This document shows, one piece after another, positions 26,698 to 35,944 of a stretch of 64,000 nucleotides of DNA. Within the stretch, counting starts at the first letter, position 1, and every line of letters begins with the position of its first letter. The notes under the pieces are model-generated. The model was not told the origin of the DNA and did not search any database. It worked only from the letters and a program-made list of their open reading frames with translations. Source of the DNA: Granulosicoccus sp045106855 (GTDB taxonomy: Bacteria > Pseudomonadota > Gammaproteobacteria > Granulosicoccales > Granulosicoccaceae); the NCBI GenBank assembly GCA_045106855.1, contig JBGCFI010000035.1, forward strand, positions 51,449-115,448, read 5' to 3'. The position numbers were made by a program, and so were the translations under genes.

Positions 26698-28197
26698 CTA
26701 ACCGGGCGTTTGCAATTCACCAATATCCCAATACAGCCCAGTCATGGTTTTTAGAGCGTTGCTGCATAGCGGCATCAATATGTGTTCATCCGGAGCATGC
26801 TGCGAACAGCCAGTATACGAATGCGGTATCCAGATTGAAGGCAACTGAAGCAGGTCTGTGAAAAGGTCGTTGCAGATAGAGCCACCCATGCTGGGAAGAA
26901 CAACAGGTGGTTTGTTGTTACTACGCTGCATAGACTCTTTTACGAACACGACCCACGGATGGTCAGGATCTGTACGAGACGCTGCAAAGCTGACGCCGTT
27001 GTGTTCCGGTTCTTCGTCAATAAAAACGTTTTCAAAGCCATTGGCATCAAGGTGTTCTCTAAGTGCTGGAATCATCCTTTGCATGTCAGTGCCTGCAAAA
27101 AATCGTAATTGGCACTGTGCGCGTGCTGTTGGTGATATGGCGTTGACAGGCTTGTCTGGATTACCAGAAATCATGGCCAGGACTGCAAAACTGTTCCAGC
27201 TATAGACTTTTTCCGCAGGGGTTAAGCCGGGTTCTCCCCAATCCTTGTCTATCGCAGGCGCATCTGCACCGCCTGTTACTTCAACACCTTTTAACGCAGC
27301 TTTTACCGATGCGGACGTTTCAGGTGGTAGCCAGTCTTTAATCTGTATTTGGCCTTTAGCGTCAGCGATGCATGCTATAGCATTTGAAAGAATTATTGCA
27401 GGGTCGGCAATAAGTCCTCCCCAGTTACCGGAGTGGTGTGCGCCTTCTCGTAAGTTAACTACAAGATCAAAGTTGGTGCCGCCTCTTGCTCCAAGGGTGA
27501 GCGTTGGGCTTTCCGGATTAACTCTCGGCCCGTCAGATGCTATGAAAACGTCCGCCGAAAACAAGTCTTTATTATCAGTGATCACTTCACGCAAGCCTGG
27601 TGAACCAGTTTCCTCACCCATCTCAATGATAAAGCGTGCATTGAAGCCCAGATGCCCACGCTCTTCGATAACGCATCTAAGCGCCGCCATATTAATGGTG
27701 TGTTGTGCTTTGTTATCTGCTGTGCCTCGGCCATAAAGCCGATCTTGGTCGCGGTATGTAACCCATGGCCCTTTGCCTTTTTGCCATTTGTCATCTTGCC
27801 CGAGCACCACGTCACCATGTCCATATCCCAGTACGGTGGTGTAATCGGGGTCTTCAATTCGTTCTGCTAAAAGTATGGGACCGAACCCGGTAATGGGGTT
27901 GTCAAATTGCTTGCATACAAACCCTAGTTGCTCGAAAGAGGGCACCATTTCTTCAGATAGATAGTGTGCTAGTGCGGAAACATTATCGGGCTTCTGGCTT
28001 TCAGTTCTGAGTGCGACTCGTCGGGCTAATTCGTTTTCAAATTTCCCGTCTTCCAGGTAAGTTATGGCGCGCCCGATTGCGGTTTTTCGCTGCCCTTTCA
28101 AAATTTGATCTCCATCGCGTTTGAGTCCCCGAGTTGTTATTATAGGGGCACACACCTGTGATTTGGGTGGGGTTTGGGTGGATATGTGCCGTCTCAT
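26698..28197 (-). CDS. M20 family metallopeptidase/amidohydrolase
   Basis: A zinc-dependent peptidase of about 499 residues. The metal-site motifs are visible: GHGDVV (metal His and catalytic Asp), GRGTADNK (bridging Asp), MGEETGSPGL (catalytic and metal Glu), and a C-terminal PSMGGSICND and PHSYTGCSQHAPDEH (last metal His). A dimerisation domain lies between them. The frame runs to 28368, but the residues beyond 28197 look unlike the family; the true start may even be further in. It is divergent from a peptide-type ABC importer, so it may hydrolyse the imported dipeptide or amide (inference). Confidence 0.88.
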   Translation of the reverse strand: MRRHISTQTPPKSQVCAPIITTRGLKRDGDQILKGQRKTAIGRAITYLEDGKFENELARRVALRTESQKPDNVSALAHYLSEEMVPSFEQLGFVCKQFDNPITGFGPILLAERIEDPDYTTVLGYGHGDVVLGQDDKWQKGKGPWVTYRDQDRLYGRGTADNKAQHTINMAALRCVIEERGHLGFNARFIIEMGEETGSPGLREVITDNKDLFSADVFIASDGPRVNPESPTLTLGARGGTNFDLVVNLREGAHHSGNWGGLIADPAIILSNAIACIADAKGQIQIKDWLPPETSASVKAALKGVEVTGGADAPAIDKDWGEPGLTPAEKVYSWNSFAVLAMISGNPDKPVNAISPTARAQCQLRFFAGTDMQRMIPALREHLDANGFENVFIDEEPEHNGVSFAASRTDPDHPWVVFVKESMQRSNNKPPVVLPSMGGSICNDLFTDLLQLPSIWIPHSYTGCSQHAPDEHILMPLCSNALKTMTGLYWDIGELQTPG

Positions 28198-28389
28198 TGG
28201 CCAGGAGAGTAAATAGTTGCGCTGACCTCCGTTCAAGTGCCGAATGTCGACAGACTGCGCATTAAAAATGTGTAAGAATGAAAAACTGGTGGCTGGGGTG
28301 ATAATCGCAGCCCTTAGCAAAACCGGCCTAGGCAATCCAGAGGCAGGAATTCCCAAAACCGCTAGCAATAATGGAACAGGAAGGTATTA

Positions 28390-29955
28390 ATGAAGAACCA
28401 TAAACATTTAGTCGCAGTTGCCGTTGCACTTGCAATGTCATCTGGCCAGGTCATGGCGGAAAACGTGCTGCGCTGGACTAGCCAGGGCGATGCACTCACA
28501 CTTGATCCGCATTCGCAAAACGAATCACCGACCATCGCCATGAACGGCATGATGTACGAGTCGTTGGTTACTCGCGACACGGAAATGAACTTATTGCCGG
28601 AGCTTGCAGAGTCCTGGTCCAATGATGGTGACGTCTGGACATTTAACCTGCGTAAGGGTGTGAATTTCCACGGCGGTGAAGATTTTACAGCGGAAGACGT
28701 GGTGTTTAGTTTTGAGCGCGCCAGACATGAATCATCAGATTACAAAGAGCAAATCAAGTCTGTACTTGAAATCAACGTGGTGGATGATCACACGATTGAA
28801 TTGAAGACCGATGGTCCGAACCCGATACTGCCAAATCAGCTGACGTCTTTGTATATGATGGACAAGGGCTGGTCAGAAGCCAACAACGTTGTCAACCCCC
28901 AGGATTTTGCAGCTAAAGAAGAAACTTTTGCTGTTAGAAATAACAATGGTACAGGTCCGTTCAAACTAATCTCACGTGCACCTGACGAACTCACCGTTAT
29001 GGAAGCAAATGCTGACTGGTGGGGAAAAGGTCAATTCCCAGGAAACGTGGACAAGATTGAATATCGTCCTATCAGCAATGCAGCCACCCGGGTCGCGGCG
29101 TTACTGTCGAACGAAGTCGACTTTGTCCTGGATCCGCCACTGCAAGATCTTAAGCGCATTGAAGGTGCTGATGGCCTGAAGACGACTACGGTGCCGCAAG
29201 TACGGACTATCTTTTTTGGTATGGATGCAGGCGTAGAGGAGCTTCGTACGTCGGATGTAAAAGGTAAAAACCCATTCTCGGATGTCAGGGTTCGTGAAGC
29301 GATGAACCTAGCGATTGATCGGAAAGCTATCCAGCGTGTAGTCATGGAAGGCCTGAGTTTTCCTGCGGGCATGATCACATCGCCTGGTGTACTTGGTAAT
29401 ACGCCAGATCAAGATGCTGAAATTGCTTTTGATCCGGAAAGGGCTAAAGCTCTAATGGCCGAAGCCGGATACCCTGATGGTTTCAGTGTGCAGCTTGATT
29501 GCCCTAATAATCGTTATAACAATGACGAGAAAATTTGTCAGGCAGCAGTTGCTATGCTTGCGAAGGTAGGGGTTGACGTTAAGTTGGAGGCCATTCCCAA
29601 GGCACAGCATTTTCCGAAAATCCAGAACAGAGTCTCTGATTTCTATATGCTGGGTTGGGGTGTGCCAACGCTTGATAGCCACTATGTGTTCTCATATCTT
29701 CTCGATTCAGAAGGTTCATGGAATGCAGTGGGTTATAACAATGCCAAAGTCAATGAAATTACCAAGGCTATCGAGTCTGAAACCGATCTGGACAAGCGTA
29801 CAATGATGATTGATGAGGCATGGACAGAAGTCAGAAATGATATGCCGTACATTCCTGTTCATCATCAGGTAATCGCCTGGGGAATGACTGACGCTGTTGA
29901 TGCGCCTATCGCATCTGACGACGCTTTGCGTCCACGCTATATACAAATGAAGTAA
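28390..29955 (+). CDS. Peptide/opine ABC importer, substrate-binding protein (SBP family 5)
   Basis: A 521-residue periplasmic binding protein: signal peptide (HLVAVAVALAMSSGQVMA), then the family 5 opening LRWTSQGDALTLDPHSQNE and the conserved block VWTFNLRKGVNFHGGEDFTAEDVVFSFER. It captures oligopeptides or related solutes and delivers them to the permeases downstream. An AGGAAGG-like site sits before the ATG. It leads an operon of binding protein, two permeases and a double ATPase. A strong hairpin follows it, probably to raise its level over the membrane components. Confidence 0.93.
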   Translation: MKNHKHLVAVAVALAMSSGQVMAENVLRWTSQGDALTLDPHSQNESPTIAMNGMMYESLVTRDTEMNLLPELAESWSNDGDVWTFNLRKGVNFHGGEDFTAEDVVFSFERARHESSDYKEQIKSVLEINVVDDHTIELKTDGPNPILPNQLTSLYMMDKGWSEANNVVNPQDFAAKEETFAVRNNNGTGPFKLISRAPDELTVMEANADWWGKGQFPGNVDKIEYRPISNAATRVAALLSNEVDFVLDPPLQDLKRIEGADGLKTTTVPQVRTIFFGMDAGVEELRTSDVKGKNPFSDVRVREAMNLAIDRKAIQRVVMEGLSFPAGMITSPGVLGNTPDQDAEIAFDPERAKALMAEAGYPDGFSVQLDCPNNRYNNDEKICQAAVAMLAKVGVDVKLEAIPKAQHFPKIQNRVSDFYMLGWGVPTLDSHYVFSYLLDSEGSWNAVGYNNAKVNEITKAIESETDLDKRTMMIDEAWTEVRNDMPYIPVHHQVIAWGMTDAVDAPIASDDALRPRYIQMK

Positions 29956-29962
29956 AACCGAT

Positions 29963-29994
29963 TAAGTAAGGGCCGCAATCGCGGCCCTTACTTA
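29963..29994 (+). terminator. 14-bp perfect hairpin between binding protein and permease
   Basis: TAAGTAAGGGCCGC and its exact complement enclose the loop AATC. It lies within the operon, eight bases after the binding-protein stop. No T-run follows, so it is likelier an mRNA-stabilising or attenuating element than a full terminator. Confidence 0.65.
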
Positions 29995-30018
29995 TCGTAC
30001 AAAGAATAAAAACAAAAC

Positions 30019-30990
30019 ATGTTTGCCTACATACTGAGAAGACTTGGTCAATCCGTATTGGTAATGGCCGCAGTCTCACTAATTTCCTTTTCCTTGTTCA
30101 ATTTTGTTGGCGATCCTGTTAACAATATGGTTGGCCAGGAAGCTACGCGAGAGGATCGCGTAAAAATCAGGCAGGATCTCGGCCTGGATGATCCTGTTCC
30201 GGTTCAGTACTTCAGATTCGTGAATAACGCCATTCGTGGTGATTTTGGTCTTAGCTACCGTATTAAAAGACCCGTAGACCAACTCATAAAAGAACGCCTA
30301 CCAGCAACGCTGGAATTAGTGTTGGTCTCCGCAGTTATCGCCTTGGTGGTGGGCATTACAGCGGGCATTTACACTGGAATTCGGCGTAATGGCTGGTTGT
30401 CCAAATCCATATTATCCAGCTCGCTTATCGGTGTATCTTTACCGACTTTTATCATCGGTATAGGGTTGATCTATTTATTCGCTGTAACGCTGCGCTGGCT
30501 GCCGTCTTCAGGGCGTACAGGGATAGTCGAATTAGGTTGGTGGAAAACCAGTTTTCTTACCGTTGATGGTTGGCGTTCACTGATACTCCCCGCCATTACA
30601 CTCAGTCTGTTTCAGTTAACAATGATCTTGCGCCTTGTGCGTTCTGAAATGCTGGAGGTGATGCAGACTGACTACATCAAGTTTGCACGCGCTCGAGGCT
30701 TGTCCGAGCGGGCAATTAATTTTGTTCATGCCCTAAAAAACACACTGGTGCCGGTAATTACCATTATTGGGTTGAATATCGGTGGTCTCATCGCTTTTTC
30801 CGTGATTACCGAAACAGTGTTTCAGTGGCCAGGTACTGGCTTAATGTTTATTCAGGCGGTAGATTTTGCTGACGTTCCCATTATGGCAGCCTACCTGTGT
30901 TTCGTAGCACTAGTGTTCGTCATAGTAAATCTGGTGGTCGATCTACTGTATGTGTTTATCGATCCGCGTATTCGAATAGCAGGGCGTTGA
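30019..30990 (+). CDS. Peptide ABC importer permease, DppB type
   Basis: A 323-residue inner-membrane permease with six membrane segments. It starts with the DppB hallmark MFAYILRRLGQSVLVMAAVSLISF and carries the EAA-like loop (EVMQTDYIKFARARGLSERAINFVHALKNTLVPV). It pairs with the DppC-type permease that begins just after its stop. Normal length and motifs. Confidence 0.93.
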   Translation: MFAYILRRLGQSVLVMAAVSLISFSLFNFVGDPVNNMVGQEATREDRVKIRQDLGLDDPVPVQYFRFVNNAIRGDFGLSYRIKRPVDQLIKERLPATLELVLVSAVIALVVGITAGIYTGIRRNGWLSKSILSSSLIGVSLPTFIIGIGLIYLFAVTLRWLPSSGRTGIVELGWWKTSFLTVDGWRSLILPAITLSLFQLTMILRLVRSEMLEVMQTDYIKFARARGLSERAINFVHALKNTLVPVITIIGLNIGGLIAFSVITETVFQWPGTGLMFIQAVDFADVPIMAAYLCFVALVFVIVNLVVDLLYVFIDPRIRIAGR

Positions 30991-30991
30991 C

Positions 30992-31933
30992 ATAAATACT
31001 TCAACACAAGTTCAAGGCAGCAAAGGCTTCTTTAAGCGACTGGTAGATAACGATATTGCCTGGTCATTTTTTCATTCGCCGACTGCAATTATCGCTACTA
31101 TTGTTACCGTCGTATGCATATTGGCGACAATGTTCGCGCCGTGGATAGCGCCGTTTGACCCTTTTGATCCGGCACAAATTTCCCTTTGGGACGGCAAGCT
31201 TCCGCCTGCATGGGTGGAAGGGGGGCAAGCACAGTACTTACTCGGTACGGACAATCAAGGCAGAGACATGCTATCCACCATTCTCTACGGTGGTCGCCTC
31301 TCTATTCTTGTAGGGCTCGCTGCTGTCTGCCTGGGGATGGTGTTAGGTGTAACGCTGGGTGTGTTGTCAGGGTATTTTGGCGGTATCACTGACGCCATCA
31401 TTATGCGTATTGCTGATATCCAGCTTACGATTCCGGGTATCCTGTTGGCCATTTTGATAAACGGTATTGGACGTACCCTTTTGCCGCTGGAAATGCGAGA
31501 GGATTTCGCCATCATTGTGGTTATTATTGCTATCGGCCTAACGGATTGGCCCCAGTTTGCGCGTGTTGCACGTGGTGCGACTCTGGTTGAATCTCAAAAA
31601 GAATACGTGCAGGCAGCCAAGGTCATTGGTTTACCGCAAAGGCTTATTATTCTGCGGCATGTGCTACCCAATACACTAAGACCCGTGTTGGTGATAGCGA
31701 CAATAGGTTTGGCATTGGCCATCATAGCCGAAGCAACATTGTCATTTCTTGGACAAGGCATACCACCGACTACACCCAGCCTTGGTACTTTGATAAGGGT
31801 GGGTAACGAATATCTGTTCTCAGGTCTCTGGTGGATAACCTTGTTTCCAGCTATTGCCCTGGTGGTTCTGGTGTTTGCCGTTAACTTACTTGGAGATTGG
31901 ATGCGCGATGCACTCAATCCCAAGCTACGATAA
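30992..31933 (+). CDS. Peptide ABC importer permease, DppC type (unusual start)
   Basis: A permease of about 313 residues with the DppC hallmark (DNQGRDMLSTILYGGRLSILVGLAAV) and an EAA loop (ESQKEYVQAAKVIGLPQRLIILRHVLPN). The reading frame continues upstream of the first usable start (TTG 31121, ATG 31130) into a typical DppC N terminus (QVQGSKGFFKRLVDND and a first membrane segment), which has no ATG, GTG or TTG. The only sensible start is ATA at 30992, two bases after the upstream stop and seven after AGGG, as if ATG had become ATA. If translation began at 31121, the first membrane segment would be lost. Confidence 0.85.
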   Translation: MNTSTQVQGSKGFFKRLVDNDIAWSFFHSPTAIIATIVTVVCILATMFAPWIAPFDPFDPAQISLWDGKLPPAWVEGGQAQYLLGTDNQGRDMLSTILYGGRLSILVGLAAVCLGMVLGVTLGVLSGYFGGITDAIIMRIADIQLTIPGILLAILINGIGRTLLPLEMREDFAIIVVIIAIGLTDWPQFARVARGATLVESQKEYVQAAKVIGLPQRLIILRHVLPNTLRPVLVIATIGLALAIIAEATLSFLGQGIPPTTPSLGTLIRVGNEYLFSGLWWITLFPAIALVVLVFAVNLLGDWMRDALNPKLR

Positions 31934-31944
31934 ACGGGTCTGTC

Positions 31945-33678
31945 ATGCTGTTAGAAATTGATAACCTGGATGTAGATTTTCTAACCCGTCGTGGGACCAT
32001 TCACGCGGCTAAAAATGTATCGCTCCAGGTAGCACCCGGTGAGGTGTTGGGATTAGTCGGTGAGTCAGGTGCCGGAAAGTCCACTATTGGCAATGCAATT
32101 ATAGATTTACTTGAATCGCCCGGAATAGTGAGCAACGGAAGCATTCGCTTTGAAGGCGAAGAGTTGCGCGGTAAAGATGAAGACGCAATGCGCCATATCC
32201 GTGGTGACCGAATTGGTATGATCTTTCAGGACCCGCAAACGTCGCTTAATCCGTTGCTTCGTATTGGGGAGCAGCTAACCGAAACGATACGTAAAACCAA
32301 GCGGATAGGGCAGTCACAAGCGGATAAAAATGCTATTGAATTGCTTGAGTCTGTCGGTATTACGGAGGCACGAGCAAGGCTGCGCTCCTATCCACACCAG
32401 TTTTCAGGTGGTATGCGTCAGCGTGTAGTGATTGCATTGGCACTGGCTGGTGATCCGGATTTAATCATTGCAGATGAGCCGACAACGGCGCTGGATGTGT
32501 CGGTGCAAGCCCAGATACTGGACTTGATCCGTGGTCTATGTAAGTCACGCAACTTGGGAGTTATTATCGTGACGCACGATATTGGTGTGATAGCCAATAT
32601 TGCGGATAGAGTGGCTGTGATGTTTCGCGGTAATGTTGTAGAGACTGGTGAGGTGGCGCAAATTATTGGTAATCCGCAGCATGAATACACCAAAAGCCTG
32701 ATTGCCGCAGTACCACGTGCTGACAAGCGCTTACATCGCTTTGCCAGTGTAGATTATATAGATGGCAGTGGCATTGATGACCATCTACAGCGCATTGATA
32801 TCAATACGCATTGGCTGGGCAGGAAAAGTCAGTTGCAGCAAGTTGCGGATGAAAATCATGTAGATGTCGCACGGTTACCTGCCATCGAAGTTAGAGATCT
32901 GTCTTTAGCCTTTAAACTTCAGGGGGCTATTTTAAAACGTAACCGGCGGATGTTGCAGGCAGTCGATAAGGTCAGTTTTTCAATTGCTCAAGGTGAATCA
33001 TTTGGTTTGGTCGGTGAGTCAGGTTCGGGTAAATCTACGGTAGCCAGATTAATCGCAGGTTTGCATAAACCGGATAGTGGCTCTGTCGAAATAATCGGTC
33101 AAAATGTACTAGGCAGCCAAAAGGATCCTCTGGTAAAAGCCGCCAGATTGAACTTGCAGATGATTTTTCAGGATCCATACAGTAGTTTGAATGGGCGCCT
33201 GCGGGTTATGGATATAGTGGCGGAGCCTATCCGGTTTTATAAGCAATCAGATAACGAGAAGCATACCCGGCAACTGGTTAATGATCTGTTGAATCATGTC
33301 GGTCTCGGTGAATCCGCAGCATTGCGTTATCCGCATGAGTTTTCCGGTGGTCAGCGGCAGCGTATATCCATTGCACGCGCTTTGGCATCCCGGCCACGCA
33401 TTCTGATATGCGATGAGCCGACATCTGCGCTTGATGTGTCTATCCAGGCGCAAATATTAAATCTGCTAAAAGACCTGCAAGATGAACTTGGATTAACCTT
33501 ACTGTTTATATCTCACGATTTGCCCGTGATCCGCCAGATGTGCGACAGAGTTGCGGTAATGCGCAATGGTGCGATTTGCGAAGTTGCTGCTACTGAGGAT
33601 CTGTTTAGTGCGCCACAACATGAATATTCACAGCACCTGTTAGAACTTATGCCACGTATGGATGTTATAGGTTCTTAG
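31945..33678 (+). CDS. Fused dual ATP-binding protein of the peptide ABC importer (DppD-DppF type)
   Basis: A 578-residue protein with two complete ABC ATPase domains. Domain 1 (about 1-265) has Walker A GESGAGKST, signature FSGGMRQR and Walker B LIIADEPTTALD; domain 2 (about 315-575) has GESGSGKST, FSGGQRQR and ILICDEPTSALD. Each ends with the oligopeptide-transporter C-terminal segment (HEYTKSLIAAVPR, HEYSQHLLELMPR). It would serve both ATPase sites of the transporter. It starts 11 bases after the DppC stop; the frame reaches back to 31897 but ATG 31945 is at the family's usual start. Confidence 0.93.
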   Translation: MLLEIDNLDVDFLTRRGTIHAAKNVSLQVAPGEVLGLVGESGAGKSTIGNAIIDLLESPGIVSNGSIRFEGEELRGKDEDAMRHIRGDRIGMIFQDPQTSLNPLLRIGEQLTETIRKTKRIGQSQADKNAIELLESVGITEARARLRSYPHQFSGGMRQRVVIALALAGDPDLIIADEPTTALDVSVQAQILDLIRGLCKSRNLGVIIVTHDIGVIANIADRVAVMFRGNVVETGEVAQIIGNPQHEYTKSLIAAVPRADKRLHRFASVDYIDGSGIDDHLQRIDINTHWLGRKSQLQQVADENHVDVARLPAIEVRDLSLAFKLQGAILKRNRRMLQAVDKVSFSIAQGESFGLVGESGSGKSTVARLIAGLHKPDSGSVEIIGQNVLGSQKDPLVKAARLNLQMIFQDPYSSLNGRLRVMDIVAEPIRFYKQSDNEKHTRQLVNDLLNHVGLGESAALRYPHEFSGGQRQRISIARALASRPRILICDEPTSALDVSIQAQILNLLKDLQDELGLTLLFISHDLPVIRQMCDRVAVMRNGAICEVAATEDLFSAPQHEYSQHLLELMPRMDVIGS

Positions 33679-33807
33679 AGTAGGGCTATATCTGGCAGTC
33701 ATTTACCACCTACCGTGCTTCACTTTTTGAGTGTCGCACCGGCGCGAAAACATAAAGAGTTAACTTCAATAGTTTGAAAGCTACTGCTGTCACTTGTATG
33801 CGAAGGC

Positions 33808-33831
33808 AGGGCGACTAAGGTTAATCGCCCT
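33808..33831. terminator. Hairpin between convergent genes
   Basis: AGGGCGA and TCGCCCT enclose a 10-base loop, between the importer operon and the convergent dienelactone hydrolase gene. No clear T-run; a modest bidirectional terminator candidate. Confidence 0.4.
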
Positions 33832-33840
33832 CCCTAATGG

Positions 33841-34764
33841 TTAAGCCAGTTTGCTAGAGAAAAATTCCAGCGTTCTATCCCACGCAATTTTGGCTTGTTC
33901 TTCGTTGTAGCGCTTGGTTGAGTTGTTGTGAAATCCGTGGCCTGTACCTGGGTAGATATGCCGCTGAAACTCAATTTTGTTAGCCTTTAACGCCGTTTCA
34001 AAATCTGGCCATTGCGCATTAATGCGGTCATCATTTTCAGCAGTTTGAATCATCAAAGCGCCTTTAATATTAGCGATTTCCTCCGCGGGAGGGGCACTGC
34101 CATAAAACGGTACACCGGCTAACATATCGTTGCCCATTTTGGTCGCCAGAAAATTAACCACACCCCCACCAAAGCAAAAACCTACTGAGCCCAGTTTTCC
34201 TGTGGATAGTTCGTGGTTTTGGACAAATTGCGCGCTGTTAAGCATGTCAATCATGAGTTTCGCCCGATCTAAACTTTTTTGCATGGCGCGTCCATCATCA
34301 TCGTTTCCCGGATAGCCACCAGCCGGATGCAAACCGTCAGGCGCTAGCGCTAAAAAACCCTGCGTTGCCAGCCGGCGAGCAACGTCTTCGATGTATGGAT
34401 TAAGTCCTCGATTTTCGTGAATAACCAAAACTGCAGGGTGTGGGCCGGCGCTAGTTGGCTGAACCAGGTAGCCACGCATTTCTCCAGAGTTACCTCCCGG
34501 AGATGCGTATTCAACATAATTTGCTTTTATGCGTTCGTCGGTGAATGAAATGGTTTGCGCTTGTGCGTAACGAGGAAACAACGCTTGGGCCATTGTCAGG
34601 CCCGAAACGCCCGCAACAGTTATGGCACTGGCTTTTTTTAAAAATTCACGGCGACTCATAAACCCGTGACAGTACTTATCATAAAGATCGTAGATTCTGC
34701 TATCGATCTCGAGATCTTCTATGTCTATATCGTGTGGGGCTTCTTTAGTAGCAACATCGATCAT
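33841..34764 (-). CDS. Dienelactone hydrolase family protein, Tat-exported
   Basis: A 307-residue alpha/beta hydrolase. It has a Tat signal (SRREFLKKA then a hydrophobic stretch and AQA) behind a 35-residue N-terminal extension. The dienelactone hydrolase catalytic set is visible: the nucleophile Cys in GFCFGG, the Glu in IHENRG, an Asp in TAENDDRI and the His in GTGHGFH. It would act in the periplasm on lactones or esters. The long N-terminal extension before the twin arginine is a feature of some family members. It stands alone on the minus strand. Confidence 0.9.
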   Translation of the reverse strand: MIDVATKEAPHDIDIEDLEIDSRIYDLYDKYCHGFMSRREFLKKASAITVAGVSGLTMAQALFPRYAQAQTISFTDERIKANYVEYASPGGNSGEMRGYLVQPTSAGPHPAVLVIHENRGLNPYIEDVARRLATQGFLALAPDGLHPAGGYPGNDDDGRAMQKSLDRAKLMIDMLNSAQFVQNHELSTGKLGSVGFCFGGGVVNFLATKMGNDMLAGVPFYGSAPPAEEIANIKGALMIQTAENDDRINAQWPDFETALKANKIEFQRHIYPGTGHGFHNNSTKRYNEEQAKIAWDRTLEFFSSKLA

Positions 34765-35317
34765 GGCAATCTCCTGGTCTGAGTTCGTTTTGTTGAACCT
34801 TGATTTAGCTTTGATTTTTACGTTTGAGTTAGGTTTCGGATCCTCCCCTTATGGCCAGACTTGTCAAAAGAACATCAGATAACTCGGGTTTTGATAATCC
34901 AGACTCCGAATATTCCGTTTTTATCAGCTATCAACATATGCGGTGTGTCTGAAACCAATCCCCTTACGATACGGTCAATACCGTTCGGCAGGCATTGGAT
35001 AATTTACGCTCGCGGGCCAGTTAGTATTTGGCCGTCTTTGCGTATTCCAATGGGCGTGCTAGGGCCACAATCAGTGGAATTTAACAAGTACTGATAGGTC
35101 GATGATTCTCCCAGGGGGTTCGATCACGATTTAAGATAACACAATCCGACCAGAGTTCCGCTACCATGAAACAGGAGGAGTAGGGTTTTGCCTTGTTCTA
35201 CAAGAGCACGACGGATGCGGTTACAGTCCGGTGAAAGCGGCGGATTCGGATATGTCAGATCCGAATCCGTTACCTACTTGTTTTATTCGTGACAGTTCCG
35301 TTATCGATTGTCTCTAT
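34765..35317. other. 550-base intergenic region
   Basis: No convincing gene; the open frame 34861-35094 has poor coding character. A strong hairpin lies at 35241-35269. The rest shows nothing I can name. Confidence 0.4.
35241..35269. terminator. 11-bp perfect hairpin downstream of cytochrome c'
   Basis: CGGATTCGGAT pairs exactly with ATCCGAATCCG around a 7-base loop. It lies about 50 bases past the end of the minus-strand cytochrome c' gene and is its likely terminator. Confidence 0.55.
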
Positions 35318-35797
35318 TTACTTCTTTTCTGCTCTGAAGTCGTCGTGACAACCTTTGCATGAACCACCTAAATCACCCATAGCACCCTGTAGTGCGCTTA
35401 GGCCGTTTCCCGCTTGAGCAGCCATGACTTCAGCTGCTTTTTGAAAAGCAGCACCTTTGTCAGCAACTGCGGGATAGGTCGTCCAGATTTCAGGTAATGC
35501 GCGAGTGCGCGCGTTGGCAGGGTTGGTGTTGTCGGAGCCTTCAGGCCACATGGCAGACTGTCCAAAGTTGGCGGCTGCTAACAGGTTGGTCGCAGCTTCG
35601 CTTGCCTTCTCGGCATCGTATTCCATTTTTTCTTTGGCCATCGCGCCAAGAATACCCATGTTAAAACCATAGGTCTGGAACATAGCCTGACGACCCTTGA
35701 TCGCATCATCATGCGGTCCTTTGTCAGCGGCTGTAGCTAGCAAACCACCGCAAAAGGTTGCCAGTGCTACGGTTGTTGCCAGTATTTTTTTCATCAT
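35318..35797 (-). CDS. Cytochrome c' (class II c-type cytochrome)
   Basis: A 159-residue periplasmic haem protein with signal peptide (MKKILATTVALATFCGGLLATA), a four-helix-bundle body and the C-terminal CKGCH haem motif (C147, C150, H151) typical of class II cytochromes. Cytochromes c' bind nitric oxide and help resist it. The start may be ATG 35797 or 35794. It is divergent from a LysR regulator, with two palindromes in the spacer. Together with the P460 gene at 4 kb, this points to a lifestyle with NO exposure (inference). Confidence 0.9.
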   Translation of the reverse strand: MMKKILATTVALATFCGGLLATAADKGPHDDAIKGRQAMFQTYGFNMGILGAMAKEKMEYDAEKASEAATNLLAAANFGQSAMWPEGSDNTNPANARTRALPEIWTTYPAVADKGAAFQKAAEVMAAQAGNGLSALQGAMGDLGGSCKGCHDDFRAEKK

Positions 35798-35834
35798 GAC
35801 TTTTGTTCAGCTAGTTATCGGGGTCTCAACCTTA

Positions 35835-35847
35835 GCAAATGATTTGC
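35835..35847. promoter_or_regulatory. 13-bp palindrome in the cytochrome c'/LysR spacer
   Basis: GCAAAT-G-ATTTGC is perfectly symmetric and sits about 40 bases upstream of cytochrome c'. Possible operator. Confidence 0.35.
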
Positions 35848-35876
35848 GCTCTCAGGCATTAATGGGCTTGCGTTTA

Positions 35877-35893
35877 TGCACAGAAGTTGTGCA
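35877..35893. promoter_or_regulatory. 17-bp LysR-type box
   Basis: TGCACA and TGTGCA are separated by five bases, fitting the T-N11-A pattern of LysR regulators. It lies between the divergent cytochrome c' and LysR genes, about 50 bases before the LysR GTG start. A regulator site is inferred from position and symmetry. Confidence 0.5.
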
Positions 35894-35944
35894 GAATTGA
35901 ACCGGTGTTGGTTTCCATACCGACCTGAGCTTTGGGAGTACTTC

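Noticed and set aside
34861..35094. 77-codon plus-strand frame
   Set aside because: No gene-like composition or ribosome site; lies in an intergenic region.
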